Part shown: positions 15,661 to 27,065 of the stretch, in pieces
Numbering within the stretch: the first letter of the stretch is position 1
How the letters are laid out: the number at the start of each line of letters is the position of its first letter
From: Latrodectus hesperus
Taxonomy: Eukaryota > Arthropoda > Arachnida > Araneae > Theridiidae
Direction: 5' to 3'
DNA: 64,000 bases
Assembly (NCBI GenBank): GCA_037975125.1
Contig: CM075857.1
Span: 23,082,310 to 23,146,309, forward strand
The notes under the pieces: model-generated
What the model was told of the DNA's origin: nothing
Database searches by the model: none
The model's input: only the letters and a program-made list of their open reading frames with translations
Made by a program: the position numbers and the translations under genes

Positions 15661-16599
15661 TCTGGGCTTTTATAACAAATCCTTATCATTCTATTAAGAA
15701 TCCATAGGTTTGCTGCTAAGTTTGTGAAGTAACATGCTTCATTTCTAAAATTTTCGCAAACTTTTTATCGATGATATATCAATTCTCATATTTAGAAATG
15801 ACTTGCAGAGTTTATTTCAAACACTCACTGTATCATGACACATTTCAAACGCTTTGAAGATACTTTTGTGCATTTATCATTCTGCCTTCTTCTGTTTTTT
15901 TTTTTTTTTTTTTTTTTTGGTAGATAGAAAAGATTGTTTTGAAGAGTCACTATCATTTAATCGTACAATTCCATTTTCATTCTGAATTACCTTTAGAAAC
16001 AACTCTAAACTTTTCTGCTTTTGAATGAGCAATTTTATGCATCAATTTTGACAGTAGTACAGCGTTTCATACGTTTCTTCTGTGGAAATATTTGTCGAAA
16101 TAGTAAATTCTATATTTACATTTCACTTTCCTTTAGTATATTTACATTACAGAAATAGTATATTTACATTTCACTTTCCTTCCAATGTATTTCTGAAATC
16201 TCCTAGAATAAGTTTTCGATACTGTGGATTGGTATTTTCACATCGCGTCTTGTTTTGTAATATTCCTTTTTCCGAACAATTGTTATGTAATTTACAGTTA
16301 TCTTTTCCTTCCCAGCTAAAGCATACCTGGCGTCACACAACTGAGCTGGAAATATCTGATCAGCTGCACTCATTCCAAACCCTTCGCATCCTATTGTTAA
16401 GCAACTCATTTTATTCTGTCCCCTCGGGCGCGCAAGAGATCATTTGAATACGCGAAATATCATCTACATACATAGTCTCTTGATGAAACATTTTTTGGAA
16501 CGGTTGGTTTGAAACCCTTCTTCCTATGCTAAAAAAGAAGCTGTTTTTGTAACTGAGTAACACTATATCAACAAATTTCTTCGCACAAAACGTTGAACA
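15661..16599. other. AT-rich DNA with poly-T tract, nothing recognised
   Basis: A 24-bp T run lies at 15895-15918. Around 16100-16190 a phrase of about 25 bp ('tatatttacatttcactttcctt') is locally repeated, which explains the repeated 'NSIFTFHFP' in the longest frame. That frame has no recognisable domain. Confidence 0.4.
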
Positions 16600-17050
16600 T
16601 CATTCTGTGCGATAGCCGGAATATGACTTGTTCCAGTTGAAATCTAATATTTTTTGTTTGTTGGAATTTTTTAATTTTATTTTGAGCACATACAATCTTC
16701 CCGTGCACCACAGATATTCAACACGGGGCTTACAGAAGTAAGTAATTAGAACATTAAATGTTACAGGTATAAATAAAGCGAACAAATCCAGAAAACAGCA
16801 GTTTGGACTTCACAAAAATAAATATTCTCACAAACCAAGTAACGCCGAGCATTTTCAATTAATTCTGCAAGCATAACCTTGTACGATCAAAGTTAGGGCA
16901 TGAGAGAATCATATGTTCAACATCTTGAGGTACTTTTTTTGAACATTTCCATACCTAATTTAATCTTAGTTTGAAACGAAACAAGTAGATTTTAAATTTA
17001 CCAATACCAGATAAAAGTTGAGAAATTTTGAAATTGGATAAGAGTAATTA
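16600..17050 (-). pseudogene. Decayed LINE 3' end
   Basis: A - frame at about 16960-16870 reads 'WKCSKKVPQDVEHMILSC' then 'PNFDRTR', the C-terminal CCHC-like motif of LINE ORF2. Upstream and downstream frames are broken. It is flanked by the TA array at 17059. Confidence 0.5.
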
Positions 17051-17054
17051 CTCG

Positions 17055-18441
<1,387 letters not shown>

Positions 18442-18494
18442 GTATATATATATACATGTGTGTGTGTGTGTATATATATATACTTGTATATATA
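18442..18494. repeat. TA/TG microsatellite
   Basis: Alternating TA and TG tract to the right of the mariner. It includes a short (TG)n block (18457-18470) that could adopt Z-form. Confidence 0.85.
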
Positions 18495-18610
18495 AGGCAA
18501 AAAATAGAGTAATGAATACAGTACTGAAAATACAATATAATAAAATATGAACAACAACACAGGAAATCTAGCCAGCGCAAAAGCAGCTACAAAAAAGATT
18601 TGCCCATATA

Positions 18611-18883
18611 AATATGATAAAAACATGAAAAATATTGAAACTAGAAATATAAAATTGGAAAAATACGAAAATATACGATGCAAATGATTAGAAGAAGGCA
18701 TAGGGACCACGTCTTCATTAGGAGTAAGATAGTCAGCTATGCAAAAGCGTGTTTATCTTGCATAGCTGACCATCTCCTTCCTGATGAAGACGTGGTCCTT
18801 ATGTCTTTTTCTCATCATTTGCATCGTATATTTTAGTATTTTTCCAATTTTATATTTCCTGTTTCAATATTTTTCATGTTTAT

Positions 18884-18890
<7 letters not shown>
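18611..18890. repeat. Long inverted repeat (foldback), ~133-bp arms
   Basis: The left arm (about 18611-18744) and right arm (18758-18890) are reverse complements at roughly 85-90 percent, separated by 13 nt. Matching landmarks are GTCAGCTATGCAA / TTGCATAGCTGAC, GGACCACGTCTTCAT / ATGAAGACGTGGTCC and ATTTGCATCGTATA / TATACGATGCAAAT. The right arm ends against a TA array. It could be a foldback element or two inverted terminal units of a larger element. Confidence 0.92.

Positions 18891-18975
<85 letters not shown>
18886..18975. repeat. (TA)n microsatellite
   Basis: 90-bp TA array following the foldback. Confidence 0.97.
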
Positions 18976-18978
<3 letters not shown>

Positions 18979-19079
18979 CAAGGGCAAATACAAGGAATAA
19001 CACAAATCACATGAAATATCACAAAATAAAAATGAGACCAGGACAGGAGAATACAGTACATAAACGTAAACGAGATGAC

Positions 19080-19740
19080 CGGAGTCATTGCCCCAAAAGT
19101 TCTCTGGCTTGCCATATAAGGCGATGATTCAGAGCTGCCATACAGTGCAGCGCAGTGGTGGAGGTGGATCCTATTTATGTGCTCAGCCAAGTTGCGGAGC
19201 GGACAGTCAAGTGAATTTAAGATGCCAATGCGGTGCAACTGTTCAGCCAGACAGTCGTGACCCATCAGGAGTCGAAACTGTGCCACAACTTCATGGCGTG
19301 GACCATCAACAATATTCAGGAGGTCGTCTTTCCATCGCTTAGATTTTATAATTTCTTGTAATTTAGAAACTTGAAATTCTTTAAACTTTATTTAGGTGTT
19401 GCTTTATAGTGTGGTAAGAAATCTCTGTGTGTTTTGGCTGGAGAAGTCCAGCGCCCCTCTTTGTGAAGAAGTCCGCTTGCTCGTTTCCATAGATACCATA
19501 CTACCCAGATTCCCAAGGGAGCACAACATTATTTTTTCGTGACATCAAAATTTTCATGAGCTCCTGCATATTTGGAATTTCACAAGATGGGGGAGAGATT
19601 GAGCATATGGCCTGGATTGCAGCTTGTGAATCAGAGAACAGAGCCACCCTGTCGAAAACATCAGGAAGAGCTATTAGTTGTAGGACTCGGAATGTAATCT
19701 ATGGTAAGTAGGAAAGAACTTTTTTGTGACCTCAGTATTA
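19080..19740 (-). pseudogene. 5'-truncated LINE: RNase H and C-terminus
   Basis: On the - strand, 'DRVALFSDSQAAIQAICS' near 19640 is the RNase H 'SDS' block, followed by 'GIYGNEQADFFTKRG' near 19470 (RNase H H/D box), then 'FRLLMGHDCLAEQLHRIG' and a degenerate Cys/His tail at 19280-19130. This order is typical of Jockey/I-type LINE ORF2. Stops and frameshifts are present and no reverse transcriptase domain remains. Confidence 0.8.
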
Positions 19741-20696
19741 TATGAGATGAAATATATTATTCATTCCACCTAGCTAAAAGTTTCTTATGATGAAAGGGCT
19801 TCCAATAGCTCTTTGGAATGTTAATATTAATATCAATGGCTAAGTTTAGTTTGTTGGAAATGAATCCACAACTTTGAGAACTGAAATTGTACTACCAACT
19901 CCAATAGCATCCTCAACACTTCTTTGCGTTTTCCTGGATTTAAATCTCTCGATAACATGCCTCAAGTCGCTTTGCTTTCTCAACACAGAAATGTAAGAAA
20001 TTAATATCACAACAAGGCAGTGAAAGAAACTTGTGAAATTTAGATTTCGACATTTATTTTCGTTTTCTTGTTTTTGACGTCATGAACGTTGATTTGATGT
20101 CAGTTATTTATTCCTTATGTTTTCTGCTATGCAATAAATTGTGGATGCTTCATTTGACGTTAGTTATTAGTATTTGTGTTATATTTCTTTAAAACATTAT
20201 TTTCTTCTTTTCTTGCAAAGTACATAGATTTTATTTTCACCTTCTAAAAATAACTACATTATAAAATTGTAACTCTCAAATTATAATTTTGCACGCATTG
20301 GTCCAAGTGAAGGATGTTTTCTTAAAATTTGTATAAATCTAGGATTATTGTATGTGTAAGGATTTTAAATACAATTCAAGAAGAAAAAATTTCTGAAATT
20401 TTTAAGACATATTTAAAATTCCTTAGAGTTGGTATTAGCTTTATAATGCAATTTTTGCATGAAGTAAATCAATCCTATTGTTGTTAGTTTAATTACCCTA
20501 AATTTTTATTTCTTAATTATAATCATTTTCTAAAAAATATGTGTAGTTTGCAATGTAACGAAAATTATTTATTAAAAATTTTAGTTTTATCTGATATTCT
20601 CTCCATTAGTTATTTTAGCGGTCTCTAATTTTTAGGAGTTTTCACAATTCAGATCATGAAATCTCTATTTAACTTTTCACAATTAAAAAAATATTA
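19741..20696. other. Nothing recognised
   Basis: AT-rich DNA with no gene or repeat end identified before the next transposon. Confidence 0.45.
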
Positions 20697-20698
20697 TA

Positions 20699-22632
20699 CA
20701 GGGTGATTATAAAAAAACTTTGCCAACATCTGCACTTCTAGCGTCCATTCTATTTAACCGATCAAGATGATATTTCAAATATAGTTCTTTTGAGATATGT
20801 GCTCGAGATTCTGTGAATGGCAACACAGTGGCCCTCGCGGTTACAGTTATAGTGACAGAAACTCGAAATTTTCGAATGGCAACGTCTACTTTTTACCATC
20901 GCAAAATGTTCAGCACATGCGAAAACTCTAAATAGCGTTGAAACGGTACCGATATGTCTAAAAACGGACGTGTTCTGCAAACACAAAAAGAGTTCTGAAA
21001 ACCGGCCAATAAAACACGATCTGGGCGCACGCAATAAATTTGCATGTGACAGAGTCAAGAAACCAATCACAGAACGCCGGTCGCCAGATATTCAGCGTAG
21101 GAAACCTATAAAATACCAAGCGGGTATGCGAAGTCGTCATTCGGGAACTCGCACATGCCGACGATATGAGTCTTCCTAGGAAAGTTCGCGGTGAATTGAT
21201 CAAACTCTATTACCAAAATGGGATGAACGCTGCGGAAGCCTTGCGTGTGTATCACCGCAATCATCGACAACGACGCGGCCCATGTACTCTGCAAGCTCTG
21301 CGTGATTTAGTGCGGAAATTCGAAGATACAGGCTGCACCTGTGACAAACAGCGCTCCGGACGGCCAACTGTTTCTGAGGACGTTGTCATGGAAGTGCACC
21401 ATACAGTGACTGCAGGACACACAGAAACCGCAAGAGGCATAGAGCGCGTGTTGGATATTCCGAACTCAACGGTCCGCAAGCTCTTGCGCTCGGTACTTCA
21501 CATGTTTCCCTATCGGTTCCAGCGCGTCCAGATGTTGGAGCCGGGTGACCCACAACAACGTCTGGACTTCGCAAATGCATTTTTGTTACGATATGATGCG
21601 GATAACGACTGGCCACTTCGCATACTATGGACGGACGAGGCGCATTTCACCTTAAATAGCAGCATTAACACAAAGAATTGTGTGCACTGGGGAGAGACGA
21701 ATCCTCATGCTGTGGCGCCAGTACCATTATTTGACGCCAAAGTGACTGCGTGGTGCGGCATTACAGCTACATTTGTTCTGGGCCCGTTCTTCTTTGAGGA
21801 AACGACCCCGACTGGCCCTGCAACATGTTCTGTAACGGGCCCTCGGTATGCAGCCATGCTGAAAAATTATATCTTACCGGAGTTGCGTCGGCTGAATGCA
21901 CTCAATGACATTGTTTGGATGCAAGATGGCGCACCTCCACATATAGCGAGGTCAGTTAAAAGGCTCCTGGATCAGCATTTTGGTGATCGCATCATCTCAC
22001 GCTATTATCCTTTTCCGTGGCCTGCGCGATCCCCAGATCTGACGCCTATGGATTTCTGGTTTTGGGGCTATCTCAAATCCAGAGTTTATCTGTGCAATCC
22101 TCAAACATTGTCGGACTTAAAGGATTCTATACGGCGTGAGATTGGAAACATCCCTCGTGCCATGTTGCGTGCAGCGACATTGTCCACCGTCTCCCGCATG
22201 CAATGCGTAATTGCCTGTGACGGCACTCATGTGGAAAATGTTTGAAATTAATAAAGATTTTTTTTCTCTATGTGTTCTCATCATTGAGCAGTGTCTTGTC
22301 TCTGTCGTATGCATTATTCCTCCATTGCGCCTTGAAGAACTGTTTGTATGTGTATGACACGTCGGTTTTCGGATATATCGGTACCGTTTCAACGCTATTT
22401 AGGGTTTTCGCATGTGCTGAACATTTTGCGATGGTAAAAAGTAGGCGTTGCCATTACGAAAATTTCGAGTTTCTGTCACTATAACTGTAACCGCGAGGGC
22501 CACTGTGTTGCCATTCACAGAATCTCGAACGCATATCTCAAAAGAACTATATTTGAAGTATCATCTTGATCGGTTAAATAGAATGGACGCTAGAAGTGCA
22601 GATGTTGGCAAAGTTTTTTTATAATCACCCTG
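20699..22632 (+). mobile_element. Apparently intact DD41D mariner-related transposon, ~275-bp TIRs
   Basis: 1934-bp element starting CAGGGTGATTATAAAAAAAC at 20699 and ending with the inverted match at 22632, with TA duplicates at 20697-20698 and 22633-22634. The inverted repeats extend about 275 bp (20699-20973 and 22357-22632) with few mismatches, much longer than usual mariner TIRs of about 30 bp. A single uninterrupted transposase gene fills the middle. Confidence 0.96.
21166..22245 (+). CDS. DD41D mariner-related transposase, full-length frame
   Basis: 359-residue transposase expected to excise and reinsert the element at TA sites. The ATG at 21166 opens 'MSLPRKVRGELIKLYYQ', matching the start of the homologous protein in the 9647 element. 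Residues 1-60 form a first helix-turn-helix and about 90-120 a second ('ERVLDIPNSTVRKLLRS'). The catalytic blocks are LWTDEAHF with Asp157, WMQDGAPPHI with Asp254 and DLTPMDFWFWG with Asp296. The 41 residues between the last two put it in a DD41D group (rosa/VISITOR-like by known families). There are no stops or frameshifts. The ATG lies about 190 bp inside the left TIR. Similar proteins are often annotated simply as Tc3 or DUF4817 transposases. Mobility is inferred from integrity only. Confidence 0.94.
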   Translation: MSLPRKVRGELIKLYYQNGMNAAEALRVYHRNHRQRRGPCTLQALRDLVRKFEDTGCTCDKQRSGRPTVSEDVVMEVHHTVTAGHTETARGIERVLDIPNSTVRKLLRSVLHMFPYRFQRVQMLEPGDPQQRLDFANAFLLRYDADNDWPLRILWTDEAHFTLNSSINTKNCVHWGETNPHAVAPVPLFDAKVTAWCGITATFVLGPFFFEETTPTGPATCSVTGPRYAAMLKNYILPELRRLNALNDIVWMQDGAPPHIARSVKRLLDQHFGDRIISRYYPFPWPARSPDLTPMDFWFWGYLKSRVYLCNPQTLSDLKDSIRREIGNIPRAMLRAATLSTVSRMQCVIACDGTHVENV

Positions 22633-22797
22633 TATTATAAATATCAAAGTTTTTTCGTTAAGAATTAATATTAAATAATAAACTGTACACAAGTTTTAAC
22701 AGATTTATAACTAACTAGGCATAATATATATATATATTTGCATTCTATATATTTTTTAAAAGTTTGACATTTTCCTTCAGTAATAATTTTTTTTTCC

Positions 22798-23096
22798 AAC
22801 GGTGGGTACTTGAGGGTTGAACCCTATGCCACAACAAGGCCAGAAACTGCTAATCATTTGTCGTTACCCAGCGGGCACCTGTGAACCATGTCACGGAGGC
22901 GAGTAGCGTTACCCGCGTCATACCACCACAAACCCGTTTATAGGGTGGGTCACATTCATACATCATCACGGAAGAAAGGATAGAGAAACACAGAGAGAAC
23001 AGAGAAAGAAAGTAACATCCATGCCTGAACCGGGATTTGAACCCAGGACCCACAGCTCAGGAGTCAGGAGCGCTAACCACTCAGCCATCGGTCGGC
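22798..23096 (-). mobile_element. tRNA-derived SINE, family 4, copy a
   Basis: The - strand begins at 23096 with GCCGACCGATGGCTGAGTGG, a tRNA-like A box, then a B box in GGGTTCAAATCCC near 23035. The body (CCCACCCTATAAACGGG region) and end match the + strand copy at 48189-48485. It ends in an A-rich tail on the - strand at about 22790. Confidence 0.9.
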
Positions 23097-23971
23097 AATA
23101 ATAAATTGATTCTCACAGTTTCATTCATATGAAGCTATCATAAAATTTGTCATAGACGAATTCATAATTTTGATTACGAAATTCGTATCATTAAAAAATA
23201 TTAAGAATAAACTAACTCACTAAATTAATGTAGATAAAACACGATTTTCGCCGTTTTACTTTTACTGACCCTTATAATTATTGTTCGTTTTTAAGAAAAT
23301 GATTACAAATTTCATCTCTTACATAAATATGTATTGTCCTCTTCAATTGCATTATAGACCATAATAAGACGAGGCAAGCTGTTTCAGTAATCTTCCCCCA
23401 ATGGACCCAATCGGGCACAGTGGACCGCCAACGGTTAATTTTTAATGTCTTTAGATCTGTTTCTACACAATCCAACGATCTTGTGTGATGTCCTAATCTT
23501 CTCTGGTACCCTCTACATTTGTAAACGTCACCTTTTTAGCAGGGTCCAAGATGTGACATCCAAAAACAAACCCAAGCCATCTGATACGACAAGATTTAAT
23601 AGCCTAGACAATATTAAGTTGTTTATATTTTTTGTAATTTTTATAATAATATAAAAATTCTGCAATCGCCATTTTCTCAAATTTTGCCAAAACTTTTTCA
23701 GGATATTTTAAATTTAAATTTTTAAAGTTAAAAGTCTTTTACCATAGTATTCACACTGCAATACAATGGTCTGATAAGAGTTACATAGAAATTAAAAATT
23801 TGGTCTCGAAATTTAAGAAATTAGACTTTAGTTAATTTTTTATCCATAACAAAATTAATTATCTCTAAATAATCTATTATCAATTTCAAGTAAAATATTA
23901 GTATCATTCGAAGTGATTATACCGAGATACGTAAACTGATCTGCGTTCTCAAATGTCAAAGATTTTATTTA

Positions 23972-24863
23972 TTAGGTTGGTGCGAATGAAATGTCGGATT
24001 CTCTTTACATGCGGACGTTTTCCTCCCTGTTTTCGTTATACTTATGTATTTGGCATAACCTCATTCATACTCGTATTGTCCATTGCCAGAGACTCATTTC
24101 AGCAAAATAGGTTTTCTCGAAGGTCTTCCCTTTTTATTTCTTTTGAGTTTATTGCCGATATGAATTCTGCCGACATTCGCGTCATTTTCTTATATGAGTA
24201 CAAACTTGGTAATAGTGCTGCAAAAGCTGCACGCAACATAAACCAAGCGTTTGGGGAGAATACGGTTAACGATCGGAAAGTGCAGCGTTGGTTCGAAAAA
24301 TTTCGGACTGGCGATTTTTCACTGCAAAATGAGCCGCGCGGAAGACCCAAAACGTCTGTGAAGAATGATGACCTGAAGGCTCTAGTGGAAGCGGATCCAG
24401 CCGTATCCACGAGGGAACTTGCTATCAGGATGAAAGTTGACCATACAACGATATTGAGACACCTTTCTGAGATTGGCAAGGTTAAGAAGATGGACAAGTG
24501 GGTACCGCACGCACTGACAGAGCGAAATAAGCTGGATCGGTTAAACGTATGCTCATCATTGCATCACCCACCCTATTCACCGGATCTCTCGCCGACCGAT
24601 TTTCATTTTTTCAAGCATTTAGAGCTGTTTTTAAGGGGCAAACACTATGAAAATGAAGACAGTCTAAAAAACTCGATATCAGAGTTTATTAATTCTAAAG
24701 ACCAAAATGTTTTTAAGACAGGCATCTACGCTTTAAAATCTCGTTGGGAGAAGTGTATTGAAGCGAATGGAGCATACTTTGATTGAATAAACAGCTTTTG
24801 AAGAAAGATATGCAGTTTTATACAATCACTTAAGAATCCGACATTTCATACGCACCAACCTAA
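23972..24863 (+). mobile_element. Cecropia-like mariner with internal deletion
   Basis: TTAGGTTGGTGCGAATGAAA at the left and the inverted right end (TTAGGTTGGTGCGTATGAAA) are near-identical over about 30 bp, with TA at 23970-23971 and 24864-24865. This terminal motif resembles the Hsmar1/cecropia group. Length is 892 bp instead of about 1.3 kb, because the middle of the transposase gene is missing. It is inserted in the LINE remnant. Confidence 0.95.
24160..24786 (+). CDS. Deletion-derived mariner protein lacking D1 and D2
   Basis: 208-codon open frame starting ATG at 24160 ('MNSADIRVIFLYEYKLGN'). The longer frame upstream lies in the TIR and leader. Residues 1-125 cover both helix-turn-helix motifs, the GRPK hinge and the WVPHAL linker. 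Near residue 134 (about 24560-24566) the frame jumps from 'LDRLNVCSSL' straight to 'HHPPYSPDLSPTDFHFF', so the segment with the first two catalytic Asp residues (about 137 aa by comparison with a 345-aa family) is gone while the reading frame is kept. The C-terminus ends normally at 'CIEANGAYFD'. It cannot catalyse transposition but could still bind TIRs and dimerise, as described for P-element KP repressor. That role is inference. Confidence 0.85.
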   Translation: MNSADIRVIFLYEYKLGNSAAKAARNINQAFGENTVNDRKVQRWFEKFRTGDFSLQNEPRGRPKTSVKNDDLKALVEADPAVSTRELAIRMKVDHTTILRHLSEIGKVKKMDKWVPHALTERNKLDRLNVCSSLHHPPYSPDLSPTDFHFFKHLELFLRGKHYENEDSLKNSISEFINSKDQNVFKTGIYALKSRWEKCIEANGAYFD

Positions 24864-25844
24864 TACAAGGAATTTAATGAATAGTAGATTTTCCTGCTTG
24901 AATTCCATCAGTAGCAACTGAATTGTTATATCTTATCTTATCCCGTTTTTGAAATTTTTCTTTGCTGCTCTAGTATAGTGTTTCAGAATTATTAACTTAC
25001 AAGCTTTATTTCTCTCTTTTGTAATTTTACCACAATCATACCATCCATGTCGTTTGTTCCTTTTAAGTTCTGGCATAACTTCCTTTGCTGCATATCTAAT
25101 TTTTTTTCAATCTGCTCCCACGAAAAGTCTGCATTTTGTACACTTTCAAAATTAATTAACTCTCCTTAGATTTCATTGTCATATTCTTACATAGTCACTT
25201 TACTGCTCAAGTAACAGGCATACAAAATCCCACCTTTTTGTTGACTATTCCAAAGAGTTTTACATATCTTTCCTTTAAGCTTGGCGATCACCAAAATGTG
25301 ACCAGACTCAACATAGGCCCCACTATAGCTGCATCTAACCAAAAGGCTATTTTGAAGTCATATCTACAGAATATGATCAGTTTGATTTAAAGTGTTTCCA
25401 TCAGGAGAGAGCCAAGTGAGAGTGTTCCTGCTATAAAAAGTACGAGTAAGAAGTTCATTTGCATTTACAAAAGTCTTAGGCCAATATTACTACTTTCTTC
25501 ATGCAAGCTGGATTACCCACACCATAGATGTGTTACCAATCTTTGCATTAAAGTCACCAATAGCTAATTTAATATAGTTTAAGGAGCATTGTTGATATTA
25601 ATCATCAAGCTTATCATTAAAATTATTTTTAAATGTATCGCATTTGTCCTCCGTTGGTGCACGTATGATGATAGTACTAATACTTTGAGGACTAGCTTGA
25701 ATTCGTATTTTACTGATACTTTCATTTACAGGTATGTAGTCTTAGATTCTGTTTTTTATTTTCTTAGTGACAATAAATCGTACCTCAAAGCAATGCTGTG
25801 TATCTTGAAACTATAGTATAAACTACATCTTCTTTTCTGTCTTC

Positions 25845-26768
25845 TTCTTCTTCTTAAAAATTGGGTTTGTATGTCATTGGGCACCTCTGCTTTTATCAGC
25901 ATTTTGTACCATTAACTCCAAACCCAATGTTTCCTAGTTCCAGTTGCTTGGGTCACTCACTTTACTAATAAAGTCCGATAACCCTTTAATGGAGTCTAGG
26001 TGTAATTCTCTAGTATGGATGAAGCCTAAAGAAGTTAATCTAGGGAGGGCAAGAGCCTCACATTCGTAAATGACATGCTCTGCCGTTTCCTCTTGCATAT
26101 GACACTTCCAGCAGATAAGGTCTTGCTGAAACAGTCCCATCTGGTCAGAAAGTCAGTCATGCTAGGAATAGCTTCCTGACTTTCACCAGAAGAAGATGGT
26201 TTGGAGGTCATTTCTACCTCAAGTCTTTTCTGCCTTACTTTTTCAGAAATCGCAACCCGCTCAGGTAAGATGTCTGTTCTTGGAGGAAAACCCCCGTGCA
26301 TGAATGGTATGCGGAAAATCACCCTGTTGCTGTTCTGATTGGGATTGGCAACACGCGTGATCACACAACTCTCGCGAGATTTCGAAATGGACATTCGTGT
26401 AACACGTCATGTGACGGGCCACAAAATTTAACCCCTGTGTCCAAAATGCAATGCGACTCAAGCTACCCCTGCCCACATTTTGGCCTGAATTGGCTTAAAT
26501 AAATGCCAGATATTCTCGATCAGTGAGGTTGTGCTCCATTGTTTGAAGTCGCTTGGGCTCATAGACTTGGTTTGATGTTGCTGTCAACCAAAAGTTGCCA
26601 CAACAAGAATGATTCCATATTCCCCTCCCTTCTTGCTCACTTTATAAGGTTATTAAGACACATGAAAAATTGTTGTTGTTATTTATGACTCTTGGGCAAG
26701 CTAAGCTAGCTAGCTGAAGGCTAAGCAAAATTAATAACAATAATTTAAAAAAAAACATAACAACAACA
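25845..26768 (-). mobile_element. LINE 3' fragment with (AAG)n tail plus second tail, nested
   Basis: From 26240 to 25845 on the - strand the sequence closely matches the 3' half of the element at 51302-52122. It encodes 'MGLFQQDLICWKCHMQEE' and 'TAEHVIYECEALALPRL' (C-terminal Cys/His domain), then the stop at 25934, and ends in (AAG)n at 25846-25855. Upstream (26240-26530) is an unassigned frame. 26665-26750 contains AACAACAAC tails in both directions like other SINE/LINE ends. The whole block interrupts the RTE-like endonuclease. Confidence 0.7.
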
Positions 26769-27065
26769 CATCCTCTTTTATCAATAATTTCTTGGCCGAG
26801 TCATCTGATCTCTTTAATGGCCAATATACCTAATTTATAATTTTTAAATTCATCAACCAAATTCTTAAGCGCTCCATCCCTATAGAATGCTTACACATTT
26901 CATGTACCAATGCACAGATCCGTTCCATTTCATCTGGGTTGTAACCGTCTGTGATTAAGCCATTGAGATTTCTGAACTAGGAGTTTTTATAGAGTCGGGT
27001 AGTTACTCCTACGCCCAATCCCCAACCTGAAGGACAAGGTACCCTCTTAATATACTAATAGGTAC

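Larger units (their letters stand above)
23280..27065 (-). pseudogene. RTE-like LINE remnant, split by two later insertions
   Basis: Pieces of one LINE in consistent - strand order. Near 26960-26770 'GTWNV' followed by 'LVDEFKNYKLGILAIKEIR' is the start of the AP-endonuclease domain. 25760-25100 carries 'IGDFNAKIG' and later 'SPDGNTLNQTDHIL' with 'SGHILVIAKLK', the rest of the endonuclease. 23960-23660 reads 'DQFTYLGIITSN' and 23440-23300 'VETDLKTLKINRWRS', the C-terminal region typical of RTE-type elements. The central reverse transcriptase appears missing. A block at about 25840-26770 and a mariner at 23972-24863 interrupt it. All frames are broken. RTE assignment follows from motif likeness, not from a search. 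Confidence 0.72.

Noticed and set aside
16082..16447. 121-codon frame as a gene
   Set aside because: Repeated 'FTFHFP' arises from local repeats. No domain, signal or splice context.
18771..18800. Hammerhead ribozyme, suggested by CTGATGAAG in the foldback right arm
   Set aside because: The CTGATGA core string and a possible AGAC/GTCT stem are present, but the required GAAA and closing stem III are absent in both arms.
23020..23096. tRNA gene call at SINE heads (also 11.7, 35.0, 44.5 and 48.2 kb)
   Set aside because: The A and B boxes are present, but each sits at the head of a repeated element with body, tail and often target duplications, and the cloverleaf stems are imperfect. SINE is the better explanation.
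23953..24159. N-terminal extension of the deleted mariner ORF
   Set aside because: It starts outside the element and runs through the TIR and leader. The family start is the ATG at 24160.
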